Shown here piece after piece: positions 1 through 9,468 of a stretch of 64,000 nucleotides of DNA. The position numbers and the translations under genes are program-made. This DNA is from Ketobacter sp036337295 (GTDB taxonomy: Bacteria; Pseudomonadota; Gammaproteobacteria; Pseudomonadales; Ketobacteraceae), in NCBI GenBank assembly GCA_036337295.1, contig JAYZEN010000001.1:62001-126000 (forward strand), read 5' to 3'. The notes under the pieces are model-generated. The model was given only the letters and a program-made list of their open reading frames with translations, was not told the DNA's origin and did not search any database. The number at the start of each line of letters is the position of its first letter. Position 1 is the stretch's first letter.

Positions 1-1245
1 CCCGGCCACCGATTTTCCCCGGATCAGGGATACCGCCTGCTGCATGGTCTCTACCTGCTGTACCGGTACGACCTGGGACAGGCTATTGTGGATCAGCTGC
101 GCATCCCGGCCGTACACCACCACCTCACTGACCCGTCCTTGTACTGCGTCAGCCAGCGGCGCAAAGTCAGCGCCCTTGCCTTCGCCACCGGCAATCAAAA
201 ACAGACGCCCTTTGACACCGCCTTGCAAGCCATTGAGGGCTGCAACCGTTGAACCCACATTGGTGCCCTTGGAATCATTGAACCAGGTGACGCCGTCAAT
301 GTCCGCCACCCACTGGCAACGATGGGGCAAACCGGAAAACTGCTTGATTGCCGGCAGCGCCTTTTCGTAATGACCAGCGGTGAATTCCGCCAGCACCGTT
401 AAACAGGCCGCGACGTTCAACAGGTTATGGCCACCACGAATGTGAAGCTCTTCTGCTGACAGCACCTGCCGGGTTCCGTCCATCACCGCGCAGGGCTGCG
501 TTTCCGTATTCACGTAAAACCGTCCGTGGGCTGCGGCATCACCGCCAAAAGGCAATTGGGTGCGCGCGCCCTGAATGGGTTTGCTGCGGTGATCCTCAAG
601 CCAATACACCGCGGCGTCACAGCCTTCAAAGATGCGCTGCTTGGCCATGGCATATTCGTCCAGAGAACCGTAGCGATCCATATGGTCTTCCGTCACATTC
701 AGGTTCACCGCCACTTTTGCCCGCAGGCTGTAAGTGGTTTCCAGTTGAAAGCTGGACAGCTCCAATACCCAGACGTCAACATCGATGGCGGAAGACAAGG
801 CGTCCAACACCGGCAATCCGATATTGCCTGCCACGCACACGTTGTATCCAAGCGCCTCAAGGGCTTTGCCGATGATGGACACCACCGTACTTTTGCCATT
901 GGAGCCTGTGACGGCAATTACCGGTGCCGCCACTGACTTGGCAAACAACTCGACATCTCCGGAGCAAGGCACACCGGCCGCCACAGCCTTGGCAATGGCG
1001 GGGGTCTGGATCGCAATCCCCGGACTTACCACCAACTCGCGGGCTTTGCTCAAATCAAACTGATCCAACTCGCCGCAGTACAACTTGACATCAGAATGCG
1101 CCTGCTCCAGCTCTTCCCTGCCAGGAGGCTCGGATCGGGTATCGATCACAGCCACATCACAACCGAGGCGCTTTAAAAAACGGACGCAGGACAGTCCGGT
1201 TTTACCCAGACCAATCACCACATGCTTGTCTTTCAATTTCGCCAC
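1..1245 (-). CDS. murD: UDP-N-acetylmuramoylalanine--D-glutamate ligase (3' end outside window)
   Basis: MurD adds D-glutamate to UDP-MurNAc-L-Ala in the cytoplasm, using ATP. The frame stays open to the window edge, so only the C-terminal tail is missing (415 codons seen; the family is about 440-450). The N-terminus reads as a dinucleotide-fold start (VVIGLGKTGLS). The Mur ligase P-loop VTGSNGKST lies near residue 110, and ELSSFQLE and a later FNDSKGTN motif are also present. The start is GTG at 1245, preceded by AAGGAT about 7 nt upstream; no ATG fits the family N-terminus. It lies 35 bp behind mraY in the same dcw operon, the usual mraY-murD order. Confidence 0.95.
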   Translation of the reverse strand, partial: MAKLKDKHVVIGLGKTGLSCVRFLKRLGCDVAVIDTRSEPPGREELEQAHSDVKLYCGELDQFDLSKARELVVSPGIAIQTPAIAKAVAAGVPCSGDVELFAKSVAAPVIAVTGSNGKSTVVSIIGKALEALGYNVCVAGNIGLPVLDALSSAIDVDVWVLELSSFQLETTYSLRAKVAVNLNVTEDHMDRYGSLDEYAMAKQRIFEGCDAAVYWLEDHRSKPIQGARTQLPFGGDAAAHGRFYVNTETQPCAVMDGTRQVLSAEELHIRGGHNLLNVAACLTVLAEFTAGHYEKALPAIKQFSGLPHRCQWVADIDGVTWFNDSKGTNVGSTVAALNGLQGGVKGRLFLIAGGEGKGADFAPLADAVQGRVSEVVVYGRDAQLIHNSLSQVVPVQQVETMQQAVSLIRGKSVAG

Positions 1246-1280
1246 GTCAGTATCCTTAGTTACCTTAATCCATTACATTC

Positions 1281-2393
1281 TTATCGAAGCTTGAGCGTCG
1301 ACAAGCCAAATAAAACCAGAATGACCGTAATGATCCAGAACCGCACAATCACCTTGGGCTCGGCCCATCCCTTGAGTTCGAAATGATGATGAATGGGCGC
1401 CATGCGGAAGATACGCCGCCCTGTCAATTTGTAGGAACCCACCTGGAGAATCACTGACACCGTCTCCATCACAAACACACCACCCATGATGAACAGCACG
1501 ATCTCCTGGCGGGTAATCACTGCAATCACACCCAGGATGGCACCCAGCGCCAACGCACCCACATCGCCCATGAAGACCTGAGCGGGATACGTATTGAACC
1601 AGAGAAAGCCCAAACCGGCGCCCACCAGAGACCCACAGACCACGATCAACTCGCCGGTTCCGGAGATATGAGGGAATCCCAGATAGCGCGAGAATTCGGA
1701 ATGGCCAAACACGTATGCGAATACCCCCAGGGCGCCACCGACCAATACCGTTGGCATAATCGCCAGCCCATCGAGCCCATCCGTAAGATTGACCGCGTTT
1801 GAGGTTCCCACAATTACAAAGTACGTGAGCACAACGTAAAACCAGCCCAGATCCAGATAGACTTCCTTGAAGAAAGGCACAATCAATTTGGTTTCGAAAC
1901 CACAACTGACGGCATCGGGCGCGCAGTCCGGCGCCGAGAAATACAGGAAGAGGGCTGCACCCAAACCGCCCACAGACTGCCAGAAGTACTTCCACTTTGC
2001 GGGCAAGCCCCGAGAGTTGCGCTGCACCACTTTACGATAATCGTCCACCCAGCCCACAGCGCCGAATATCAGAGTCACCCCCAGCACCACCCAGATGTAA
2101 CGATTGGACAGGTCTGCCCAGAGCAGCGTGCTGACCACAATGGCCACCAGGATCAGCGCACCGCCCATGGTGGGCGTGCCCGCTTTGCTGAGATGGGATT
2201 TGGGCCCATCATCCCGCACCGATTGACCAATCTGGTGGTAACTCAACCGCTCAATCAGGTAAGGCCCAACGATGAACGCAATCACCAACGCCGTCAGCAC
2301 ACCCAGTATTCCCCGGAACGTCAGGTACTGGAACACGTTAAACACGGTGTAATATTGTTGTAGATAGTCAGCCAACCACAGCAGCATCAGCAA
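1281..2393 (-). CDS. mraY: Phospho-N-acetylmuramoyl-pentapeptide-transferase
   Basis: MraY transfers phospho-MurNAc-pentapeptide from UDP to undecaprenyl phosphate, giving lipid I at the inner membrane. The 370-aa product is close to the usual 360 aa and has about ten hydrophobic segments. Family motifs visible are SHLSKAGTPTMGG near residue 70, the VDDYRK aspartates near 117, the NLTDGLDGLA block near 200 and the HHHFELKGW motif near the C-terminus. The start overlaps the end of murF by 7 bp, so the two are translationally coupled. M1 or M3 could be the start (MLMLLWLADYL). Confidence 0.97.
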   Translation of the reverse strand: MLMLLWLADYLQQYYTVFNVFQYLTFRGILGVLTALVIAFIVGPYLIERLSYHQIGQSVRDDGPKSHLSKAGTPTMGGALILVAIVVSTLLWADLSNRYIWVVLGVTLIFGAVGWVDDYRKVVQRNSRGLPAKWKYFWQSVGGLGAALFLYFSAPDCAPDAVSCGFETKLIVPFFKEVYLDLGWFYVVLTYFVIVGTSNAVNLTDGLDGLAIMPTVLVGGALGVFAYVFGHSEFSRYLGFPHISGTGELIVVCGSLVGAGLGFLWFNTYPAQVFMGDVGALALGAILGVIAVITRQEIVLFIMGGVFVMETVSVILQVGSYKLTGRRIFRMAPIHHHFELKGWAEPKVIVRFWIITVILVLFGLSTLKLR

Positions 2394-3763
2394 TCACTCC
2401 CCTGAGCCCGTTGGCGTTCCAGCATTCGTGTTATTACTTTTTCCATCGCAGCGCTTCTTGAACCCTTTACTAAAATGGTTTTGTTCCGTTGGTTAGCAAA
2501 CAGATCGTCTGCCAACCGCTGATGATTTTCTGCGGTAATGAAAACGCCGCTACCGGGCTCCGACAGGAACCCTTCCCGATACAGCGCGGCGGACTCACCC
2601 ATGCCATACACTGTGGAGATACCTTTACGGGCAGCATAGGCTCCCACTTCTCGGTGCAACCGGTTACCGGATTCACCCAGTTCGGCCATACCACCGATCA
2701 CCAGACAGGTTTCACCCTCCAGCCCCGCCAACACGTCAATGGCGGATTTCATGGAGTCAGGGTTGGCATTGTAGCTGTCGTCAATCAACTTATGCTGCTG
2801 CAACTCTTCCACAACGCGCAGACGCCCGGGCACAGCCTTAACCGCATTCAAACCGGCCGTGATTGTTGCCAAAGGGCATCCAGCCGCCTGAGCGACAGCA
2901 ATGGCCGCCAGGGCATTGACCACGTTGTGGCGCCCGATCAAGGACATCTGCACAGTAATGCTTGCGCCGTTCACCCGGGCATTGAAGTGGTACTGGCCGG
3001 TTGCCGTCATCGACTCGGATTCCAGATACACCTCCGCGCCCTCATCTGTACGCGAAAAAAACACTTGCCGGCAATGACCGGTCTTGGCTTTGAACACCTC
3101 GACAAACGCGTCATCCCGGTTGATAACGGCCACGCCAGCTGGCGGCAATGCCTGATAGATCTCTGACTTCGCTTCGGCAATGTTTTCGATTGAACCAAAG
3201 CCTTCCAAATGAGCCGATCCCACATTGTTAACCAGCGCAATGTCCGGCTCCACCAGACCTGCTGTGTACGCGATTTCACCCAGGTGATTGGCGCCCATTT
3301 CCACAACGGCGTACCGGTGCTCCGGCGCCAACCGGCAAAGGGTGAGCGGCACGCCAATGTCATTATTCAAATTGCCCAGGGTGGACAGGGTCGGGCCGTC
3401 CTGAGACAGGATGGACGCCAGCATTTCTTTCACCGTGGTTTTACCAGAGCTGCCGGTAATCGCAATTTTCACCGGCGTATACTGTTGCAGCCAGGCTTTT
3501 GACAACGCTCCCAAACCCAGGCGGGTATCCGCCACACTGATCTGGGGCAAATCTATCGGCTGCGGCTTCGATACCATTGCCGCTACCGCACCACCAGATT
3601 TGGCGGTGGAGACATACTCGTGGCCGTCGAAGTGTTCACCCTGCAACGCCACGAACAGGTCCCCGGCCTGAATGGTCCGTGTATCCGTGGAGACCCGAGC
3701 AAACTCCCCATCGCTACCCAGCAACGTTCCGCCTATGCTGTTCGCAAGAGTGGACAACTGCAT
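2387..3763 (-). CDS. murF: UDP-N-acetylmuramoyl-tripeptide--D-alanyl-D-alanine ligase
   Basis: MurF adds the D-Ala-D-Ala dipeptide to complete the UDP-MurNAc-pentapeptide. The 458-aa protein has the N-terminal Mur ligase domain with DTRTIQAGDLFVAL, the P-loop ITGSSGKTTVKEML near residue 105, GNLNNDIGVPLT, the DDSYNANPDS motif and the C-terminal LVKGSRS motif. The start codon directly abuts the murE stop with no spacer. Nothing is unusual. Confidence 0.97.
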   Translation of the reverse strand: MQLSTLANSIGGTLLGSDGEFARVSTDTRTIQAGDLFVALQGEHFDGHEYVSTAKSGGAVAAMVSKPQPIDLPQISVADTRLGLGALSKAWLQQYTPVKIAITGSSGKTTVKEMLASILSQDGPTLSTLGNLNNDIGVPLTLCRLAPEHRYAVVEMGANHLGEIAYTAGLVEPDIALVNNVGSAHLEGFGSIENIAEAKSEIYQALPPAGVAVINRDDAFVEVFKAKTGHCRQVFFSRTDEGAEVYLESESMTATGQYHFNARVNGASITVQMSLIGRHNVVNALAAIAVAQAAGCPLATITAGLNAVKAVPGRLRVVEELQQHKLIDDSYNANPDSMKSAIDVLAGLEGETCLVIGGMAELGESGNRLHREVGAYAARKGISTVYGMGESAALYREGFLSEPGSGVFITAENHQRLADDLFANQRNKTILVKGSRSAAMEKVITRMLERQRAQGSDC

Positions 3764-5299
3764 TTAACGGTCCTCCCCATCAGGTGCGCCGACAGCCACT
3801 GCGGCATTGAGGGCCGCCTGGGCGGCAGCCAGGTCGCTGTAGGGATGCTTGTTCCCGGCGATCTCCTGATAATTTTCGTGCCCCTTACCAGCAATCAGGA
3901 CCACATCGTTGGCCTGGGCATGAGCGATGGCGTAAGCAACCGCCTGGGTGCGATCCTCCATCACCTGAAAGGCCACCGCCGCGGGAATACCCTTCACCAT
4001 ATCGGCAACGATGCCGACAAAGGTCTCACTGCGGGGATTGTCCGCGGTAATCACCAATTCATCAGCCAGATCCGCCACCACGCCGGCCATCAGTGGTCGC
4101 TTGCCCGCATCGCGATCACCGCCACAACCGAACACACACCAGATGCGCCCGCCGGCATGGCGCTTCAGTGTCAGCAACACTTTCTCCAACGCATCCGGTG
4201 TGTGCGCAAAATCAATGATCACCATCGGCTGACTTGCCTCGGCCTCAACCCGCTGCATTCGGCCCTCCACCGGGCCGAGAGTGCTGAGCGCAGCCGCGGC
4301 CTGCTCCAGATCCACATCCAGAGTCAGCAACAAGGTAATGCAGGCCACCAGATTGGCGGCATTGAATTCACCAATAAGCGGACTGCGAATGCTGGTGTGT
4401 TGCGGGCCATATCCCACCGTCAAATCGATGCCCTGTTTGTCATAATGAACAGACAGCACTCTCACCGTCACATCATCACGATTCTGCATGGAGAAGGACC
4501 ACAAGCGCGTGCCTTCCTGGCGGGCAGACACCATGGCTGCCACTCGCTCGTCGTCCCAATTCAATACCAGATGCCGCAATCCGGGATGCAACGCCAACTG
4601 GGCCTTAGCCTGGGCATAAGCTTCCATGGTGCCGTGATAATCCAGGTGGTCACGGCTGATGTTGGTGATCAAACCACTGTGAATAGTGACGCCATCCACA
4701 CGCCCCTGCACCAGCCCATGGGAAGACACTTCCATGGTGGCCGCATCGGCACCCGCAGCCCGCATCTCCGCCAACAGGCGATTGCACTCCACCACGTCCG
4801 GCGTGGTGTTCAAGGTGGGCTCCAGGTGCCCGACAATACCGTTACCCAGGGTGCCCACCACGCCACAACATACCCCTAGCTGATCCAGTGCCTGCGCCGT
4901 CAATTGGCTCACGCTGGTTTTACCGTTGGTTCCGGTGATGGCCAGCAGCTTCAACTGGGTGCTGGGATTCCCGTAAAATTCAGAAGCGATGTGTCCCAGG
5001 TGCTTTTTCAGTCCGGGAATGGCAACCACCGGCACCGAAGCATTGGCAGCCACACCAGAGTGACGCTCGAAGCCCTCTGCCTCCACCAACGCAGAACCGG
5101 CTCCAGCCACCAAAGCCGAAGACAGGAAGTCGCGGCCATCCGAGTGGTGTCCCGGATAACCCAGAAAGCAGTTGCCTGCCTTAACTCTTCGACTGTCTAC
5201 CGCCAAACCTGTCACGATGATTTTCTTCCAACACTCGTCCAGTTGCAAAAAAGGAACGATATCCTGCAGATAGCGCTCCGTTACCTGGCTCCCACTCAT
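3764..5299 (-). CDS. murE: UDP-N-acetylmuramoyl-L-alanyl-D-glutamate--2,6-diaminopimelate ligase
   Basis: MurE adds the third stem-peptide residue. The 511-aa protein carries the P-loop AITGTNGKTSVSQ near residue 120, NTTPD, and a DNPR motif in VITADNPRSE near residue 410. That DNPR motif marks meso-diaminopimelate rather than lysine specificity, as expected for a Gram-negative wall. Its start overlaps the ftsI stop by 4 bp (ATGA). Confidence 0.97.
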   Translation of the reverse strand: MSGSQVTERYLQDIVPFLQLDECWKKIIVTGLAVDSRRVKAGNCFLGYPGHHSDGRDFLSSALVAGAGSALVEAEGFERHSGVAANASVPVVAIPGLKKHLGHIASEFYGNPSTQLKLLAITGTNGKTSVSQLTAQALDQLGVCCGVVGTLGNGIVGHLEPTLNTTPDVVECNRLLAEMRAAGADAATMEVSSHGLVQGRVDGVTIHSGLITNISRDHLDYHGTMEAYAQAKAQLALHPGLRHLVLNWDDERVAAMVSARQEGTRLWSFSMQNRDDVTVRVLSVHYDKQGIDLTVGYGPQHTSIRSPLIGEFNAANLVACITLLLTLDVDLEQAAAALSTLGPVEGRMQRVEAEASQPMVIIDFAHTPDALEKVLLTLKRHAGGRIWCVFGCGGDRDAGKRPLMAGVVADLADELVITADNPRSETFVGIVADMVKGIPAAVAFQVMEDRTQAVAYAIAHAQANDVVLIAGKGHENYQEIAGNKHPYSDLAAAQAALNAAVAVGAPDGEDR

Positions 5300-7011
5300 G
5301 AATCCGGAGCCACTTTTTTAGGAAGCCCGACGTAGGTCTCCACCGCCTTGTCAGGCGGAATATTCTTGACCCGCAGCAAACCAGCCATAACCCGGGAGAA
5401 CACCGGCGCTGCCACCTGACCGCCGTAATACATATCGCCTTTGGGATCATCAATCACCACCACCAGGGCGATGGCCGGATCTTCCACCGGCGCCACACCG
5501 GCAAACAAGGCCAGGTAACGGTGATCCTGATAGCCGCTGGCTGCCACCTTATGCACGGTGCCGGTTTTACCCGCCACGCGATAACCGGGCACCTGCGCTT
5601 TCTTGGCAGTGCCCTGTGCATCCACAACGCCTTCCATCATCTGTACCACCTGGCGGGCAATGGCTTCGTCCATAACCCGTTCACCGGACACGGGGCCTTC
5701 AGTTTTCAAAAGGCTCACCTGGCGTTTGATGCCACCGCCGCCCAACACCGCGTAGGCCTGTGCCAGTTGCAGTGCAGTCACCGAAAGTCCGTAGCCGTAG
5801 GACAGGGTAGCTACTTCGATGCGGCGCCATTTCTGTCGCGCCGGCAACATACCAACACTTTCTCCGGGAAAGCCCACGCCAGTGGGTTGACCCAGACCCA
5901 TTTTTTGAAAGAACGCGCTCAGGTAATGCTCTTCCAATGACAAGGCCAGCTTGCTGGCCCCAACGTTACTGGACTTGGCAATGACCTTACCCAGATCAAT
6001 TACGCCGTAGTTGCTCATATCCCGGATGGACTTGCTGCCAATACGCAAATACCCGGGCGAAGTATCCAGTTTGCTGTAAGGCTTCCATTTACCACTTTCC
6101 AGTGCCGCTGCCACCGTAAAGGGTTTCACCGTGGAGCCTGGTTCAAATACATCGGTCAATGCCCGGTTACGAAAATTGGGCACATCCTTTTTGCTGCGAT
6201 TGTTCGGGTTGTAAGACGGCTGGTTGACCAACGCCAGCACTTCCCCGGTTTTGATATCAATGGCCACCGCCGTGCCAGCACTGGCACGATATTCGGTGAC
6301 CGCGGACAGCAATTCCCGATAGGCCAGGTACTGTGCGCGCAAATCAATGCTTAAGGTAATGTCCGTTCCAGGTGCTGCCGGCTGAATCAACCCCACATCT
6401 TTAATGATGCGACGGCGCAAATCCTTAATCACCCGCTTCTTACCCGCTTCCCCTTTCAGGAACTGATCGAAGGACAACTCGATGCCCTCCTGCCCCTCTT
6501 CATCAATATTGGTAAATCCCACCAGGTGGCTGGTGACCTCCCCCGCCGGATAGTAGCGGCGGTGTTCCTCCACGCTGTACACCCCGGGGATATTCATCTC
6601 CAGGATTTCCTCTGCCTTGGCAGGGTTCATATGACGGCGCAAATAAATAAACTGCTTGTCCTGATTCCGCAAAATGCGATCGCGCAAACTGCTTTCCTGA
6701 ACCCCGGTTTTATTGGCAAGAAAATCCCAGGCATACTGGGCTTCAATCAGCTCCTGTGGATTGGCCCACAAGGTTTTGACCGGTGTACTCACCGCCAACG
6801 GCTCACCATTGCGATCCTGGATCATGCCCCGGTAAGCGGGAATATTTTCCACCCGTACCACCCGGCGATCACCCTGATCCTGCAGGAAGCCCTGTGATTC
6901 CACCTGCAGGTAAAACAAACGCCCCACCACCACCAGCGCCAACAACACAAAGACGCCCAGCACTACATAGTAGCGCCAGGCATAATTGGGTTGGCTTGTG
7001 TGATCGCTCAT
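5296..7011 (-). CDS. ftsI: Septal peptidoglycan transpeptidase (penicillin-binding protein 3)
   Basis: PBP3 cross-links septal peptidoglycan in the divisome. The 571-aa protein has a short cytoplasmic N-terminus, one membrane anchor (residues about 14-35), a pedestal domain starting RGMIQDRNGEPLA, and a transpeptidase domain. The active-site motifs are S293-TVK, S347-SN and a C-terminal KTGTVHK. Its length matches other gammaproteobacterial PBP3. It overlaps ftsL upstream and murE downstream by 4 bp each. Confidence 0.97.
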   Translation of the reverse strand: MSDHTSQPNYAWRYYVVLGVFVLLALVVVGRLFYLQVESQGFLQDQGDRRVVRVENIPAYRGMIQDRNGEPLAVSTPVKTLWANPQELIEAQYAWDFLANKTGVQESSLRDRILRNQDKQFIYLRRHMNPAKAEEILEMNIPGVYSVEEHRRYYPAGEVTSHLVGFTNIDEEGQEGIELSFDQFLKGEAGKKRVIKDLRRRIIKDVGLIQPAAPGTDITLSIDLRAQYLAYRELLSAVTEYRASAGTAVAIDIKTGEVLALVNQPSYNPNNRSKKDVPNFRNRALTDVFEPGSTVKPFTVAAALESGKWKPYSKLDTSPGYLRIGSKSIRDMSNYGVIDLGKVIAKSSNVGASKLALSLEEHYLSAFFQKMGLGQPTGVGFPGESVGMLPARQKWRRIEVATLSYGYGLSVTALQLAQAYAVLGGGGIKRQVSLLKTEGPVSGERVMDEAIARQVVQMMEGVVDAQGTAKKAQVPGYRVAGKTGTVHKVAASGYQDHRYLALFAGVAPVEDPAIALVVVIDDPKGDMYYGGQVAAPVFSRVMAGLLRVKNIPPDKAVETYVGLPKKVAPDS

Positions 7012-7298
7012 GGCTCCACCATTACAATTTCATTGGGCGCCGGCACCCGCATATTGAGCTTGGTGCCCGCTAACTGTTCCACCCGGTTATAAGAGCCCCA
7101 GGTGCTCTGCTCCAGCAACAATTGCCCCCACTCCACCTGCATGGCATTGTTCTCTTTCTGCAAACGCTGATGTTCCGCCACCAGTCGACGGGTTTCGTAG
7201 CTGGAGAAATTCACCGCCACACTGGAAGCCAACACCAGTACCAACGCTAAGCACACAAACAGCCAGGAGCGGACGGAGGTACGGGCCAACGGATTCAT
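7008..7298 (-). CDS. ftsL: Cell division protein FtsL
   Basis: This small bitopic divisome protein acts in the FtsQLB complex that activates FtsWI. The 96-aa product has a basic cytoplasmic N-terminus, one membrane segment (residues about 12-32), then a periplasmic coiled coil with heptad character (RRLVAEHQRLQKENNAM) and a conserved VEQLAGTKLNMRVP tail. FtsL diverges strongly in sequence, so the call rests on size, topology and its fixed place between rsmH and ftsI, with 4-bp overlaps on both sides. Confidence 0.93.
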   Translation of the reverse strand: MNPLARTSVRSWLFVCLALVLVLASSVAVNFSSYETRRLVAEHQRLQKENNAMQVEWGQLLLEQSTWGSYNRVEQLAGTKLNMRVPAPNEIVMVEP

Positions 7299-8230
7299 GC
7301 CACCTTCTCCGCCACACGCATAATCGCGCTGCGCGAACGGACATTACGCAGCACCTCTTCTGGCGATGCCTTGACGGCCTTGCCCAGACTCTTCAGCTCC
7401 CGCTTCACCATGTCATCCCGAATCGGCAGATGGCGCGGCACCGGATCGCCTTTCTCCTTGCGCTGAATAAACTGTTTCACCATGCGGTCTTCGAGGGAGT
7501 GGAAGCTGATCACCACCAGCCGACCACCAGGCTTCAACACCTGCAGCGCCTGCTCCAGCACCAGCGCCAGATCATCCAGCTCCCGATTAATGAATATCCG
7601 GATCGCCTGAAACGAGCGGGTGGCGGGGTGCTTGCCTTTCTCTTTGGACGGGTTTGCCTTGGCAATCAAGGCCGCTAACTGCGCCGTGGTACTCAACGGC
7701 GTTTCGTCCCGCGCTGCAACGATGGCGCGGGCAATACGCTTGGCAAAACGCTCCTCACCAAACTCCTTCAGGACCAGAGCGATCTCATCAACATCCGCCT
7801 GATTGAGCCACTGCGCCGCAGTTTGCCCGGATTGATTGTTCATCCGCATATCCAGCGGCCCGTCCGCCATAAAGCTGAAGCCCCGCTCCGCATCATCCAG
7901 CTGCGGTGACGACACTCCCAGATCCAGCAACACACCGTCCACCTGACCAGTCAGGCCAAGTGTTTCAATATGCGCTGCCAATGTGGCAAAAGAATCATGA
8001 ATGATGGCAAAACGGGAATCAGACGCAGCCAATTGCTCGGCGGATTCCAGCGCCAGGGGGTCTTTGTCAAAGGCAATGAAGCGGGCCAATGGAGACAGTC
8101 GGGCCAGGGCATGGCAAGTATGCCCGCCACGACCATAGGTTCCATCAATGTAGATACCTGCTTCGTTTGTCACCAGTGCATCCACCGCTTCGTTGAGTAA
8201 TACGGTTTCGTGTTTCAGTTCCGATGCCAT
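7295..8230 (-). CDS. rsmH: 16S rRNA (cytosine(1402)-N(4))-methyltransferase
   Basis: RsmH (MraW) N4-methylates C1402 in the 16S rRNA decoding centre using SAM. The 311-aa protein opens with HETVLLNEAVDAL, then the SAM-binding DGTYGRGGHT near residue 30, DLGVSSPQLDDAERGFSF near 105 and the VVISFHSLEDR motif near 240. It lies 2 bp behind mraZ, the standard dcw position. Confidence 0.97.
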   Translation of the reverse strand: MASELKHETVLLNEAVDALVTNEAGIYIDGTYGRGGHTCHALARLSPLARFIAFDKDPLALESAEQLAASDSRFAIIHDSFATLAAHIETLGLTGQVDGVLLDLGVSSPQLDDAERGFSFMADGPLDMRMNNQSGQTAAQWLNQADVDEIALVLKEFGEERFAKRIARAIVAARDETPLSTTAQLAALIAKANPSKEKGKHPATRSFQAIRIFINRELDDLALVLEQALQVLKPGGRLVVISFHSLEDRMVKQFIQRKEKGDPVPRHLPIRDDMVKRELKSLGKAVKASPEEVLRNVRSRSAIMRVAEKVA

Positions 8231-8232
8231 TG

Positions 8233-8691
8233 TTACAACACCAGATCTTGTACAGCTTGTGGCAGCTCTTCCGCTTTAACCGGGCCTTCATCCACCCATT
8301 GCTGGAAGCCATCGTCCCAGGCTTCCTCAGGCCAGATTTCCAGCTTCTTACCCAGGCCCACCAGCATGATTTTCTTTTCCAGCTTCACTTTGTCTCTCAG
8401 CAACTGGGGCAGACTGACGCGGCCATTACTGTCCATTTCCACTTCGCTGGCATAGCCCAGCAGCATGCGCTGTAACCGGCGGGTGGCGGGATTCAGGGAA
8501 GGCATGGCCAGGAGTTTTTGCTCAATCTCCTGCCAATCGGGGAGGGGGTGCATTGACAGGCAGTGCCCTTCGAAGTCCAGGGTCACGATCAATTTGCCAT
8601 CGCAATATTCAGACAGCGCATCGCGAAAACGGCTGGGCATTACCATCCGTCCTTTCGCATCAAGACTGAGCGCACTGGGTCCTCTGAACAC
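8233..8691 (-). CDS. mraZ: Transcriptional regulator MraZ
   Basis: MraZ is an oligomeric DNA-binding protein that represses its own dcw operon. The 152-aa product has two SpoVT/AbrB-like half-domains, each with the family DxxxR signature: LDAKGRMVMPSRFRD near residue 10 and MDSNGRVSLPQLLRD near 85. It is the first gene of the dcw operon, and a matching operator lies just upstream (8754-8796), so autoregulation is likely here too. Confidence 0.97.
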   Translation of the reverse strand: MFRGPSALSLDAKGRMVMPSRFRDALSEYCDGKLIVTLDFEGHCLSMHPLPDWQEIEQKLLAMPSLNPATRRLQRMLLGYASEVEMDSNGRVSLPQLLRDKVKLEKKIMLVGLGKKLEIWPEEAWDDGFQQWVDEGPVKAEELPQAVQDLVL

Positions 8692-8753
8692 TGGATTACC
8701 TGTTAGTCGTTACCGACTTCTTTTACCCATCAAACTGTGGCCTAATGACTCGA

Positions 8754-8796
8754 CCACATCTCCCACTTTATCCCACCAAGATCCACAATAAACCAC
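8754..8796 (-). promoter_or_regulatory. MraZ operator (GTGG repeats at 10-bp spacing)
   Basis: Reading the minus strand toward mraZ, GTGG(G/A/T) boxes end at 8796, 8786, 8776 and 8766, exactly 10 bp apart (one helical turn). A fifth box at 8754-8757 is 9 bp on. Known MraZ operators are TGGGN direct repeats separated by 5 nt, the same geometry. The array lies between the promoter -10 and the mraZ start, placing it in the early transcribed region. The site is seen directly; MraZ binding is inferred from the family. Confidence 0.82.
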
Positions 8797-8815
8797 TTTG
8801 TGACACCTGAAGCAC

Positions 8816-8845
8816 ACTATAGGGAGCGGCAGGCGCCATTGTCAA
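8816..8845 (-). promoter_or_regulatory. sigma70-type promoter of the mraZ/dcw operon
   Basis: On the minus strand a perfect -35 TTGACA (8840-8845) is followed after 18 bp by -10 TATAGT (8816-8821). The predicted transcription start near 8809 is just upstream of the GTGG operator boxes. The rest of the gap up to rnpB (8846-9070) shows no gene or clear element. Confidence 0.75.
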
Positions 8846-9070
8846 GCTGAAACCCCGGGCAAAAATGTGAATTTGATACGAAAAAACAAAGACTTACGTG
8901 CCGAAGCTCCGCCAGCGACAGAGAATTGGCACTCAAAATATCAATACAAAACAGGGGGATAGAAAGGCCTCTTAAAGCCACTTCTAGGGAGAGAGAACAT
9001 TTCGCGATATAAACAGAATGTTTTTAGAACAGAGAGGTACGGCACAAGCCGCCACCTGAGGGGAAAAACT

Positions 9071-9431
9071 AAAGTCAGCCGATAAGCCGGGTTCTGTCGT
9101 GGACAGTCATTCCTCTGGGACCCATGTCACCATGAGCCTCTAGCAACCTACCCGTGTCCAGCGCGGGTCACACCTTTGGACACCTATTTGGTCTTGCTCC
9201 AGGTGGGGTTTTCCATCGCCACGAACTGTTACCAGTCGCGCGGTGCGCTCTTACCGCACCATTTCACCCTTACCGGCCAGCGTACTGGCTTAGGCGGTTT
9301 ACTTTCTGCTGCACTTTCCGTCGGCTCGCGCCGCCCAGGCGTTACCTGGCACCTTACCCTGTGGAGCCCGGACTTTCCTCCCCTTTCACAACGGTTACCC
9401 GCCGGCAAGGAGCGACTGTCTGGCTGACTTC
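9071..9431 (-). ncRNA. rnpB: RNase P RNA, bacterial type A
   Basis: This is the catalytic RNA of RNase P, which trims tRNA 5' leaders. The minus strand begins GAAGUCAGCCAGACAGUCGC and has GGAGGAAAGUCCGGGCUCC, the GGUAAGGGUGAAA block, GGAGCAAGACCAAAUAGG, and ends with GACAGAACCCGGCUUAUCGG. The terminal GUCAGCC/GGCUGAC arms form helix P1. About 361 nt is typical of gammaproteobacterial type A RNA. The ends are placed from P1 pairing and may be off by a few bases. Confidence 0.97.
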
Positions 9432-9439
9432 AGGGGGCA

Positions 9440-9468
9440 AAATTAACCCTAAAACCTTAAGGAATCAA
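9440..9468 (-). promoter_or_regulatory. Putative promoter of rnpB
   Basis: The minus strand shows TTGATT (9463-9468), a 17-bp spacer and TAATTT (9440-9445), with about 8 bp to the predicted 5' end of the RNase P RNA. The -35 box overlaps the stop codon of rsmI, so rnpB may also receive read-through from that gene. Confidence 0.6.

Noticed and set aside
3620..4879. A 419-codon open frame on the plus strand
   Set aside because: It is antisense to murE and the murF start; no family resemblance and no Shine-Dalgarno.
9010..9070. rnpB terminator hairpin (AGGT/ACCT with CGGC/GCCG near 9036-9058)
   Set aside because: The stem is interrupted and no T-run follows on the minus strand, so I did not call it.
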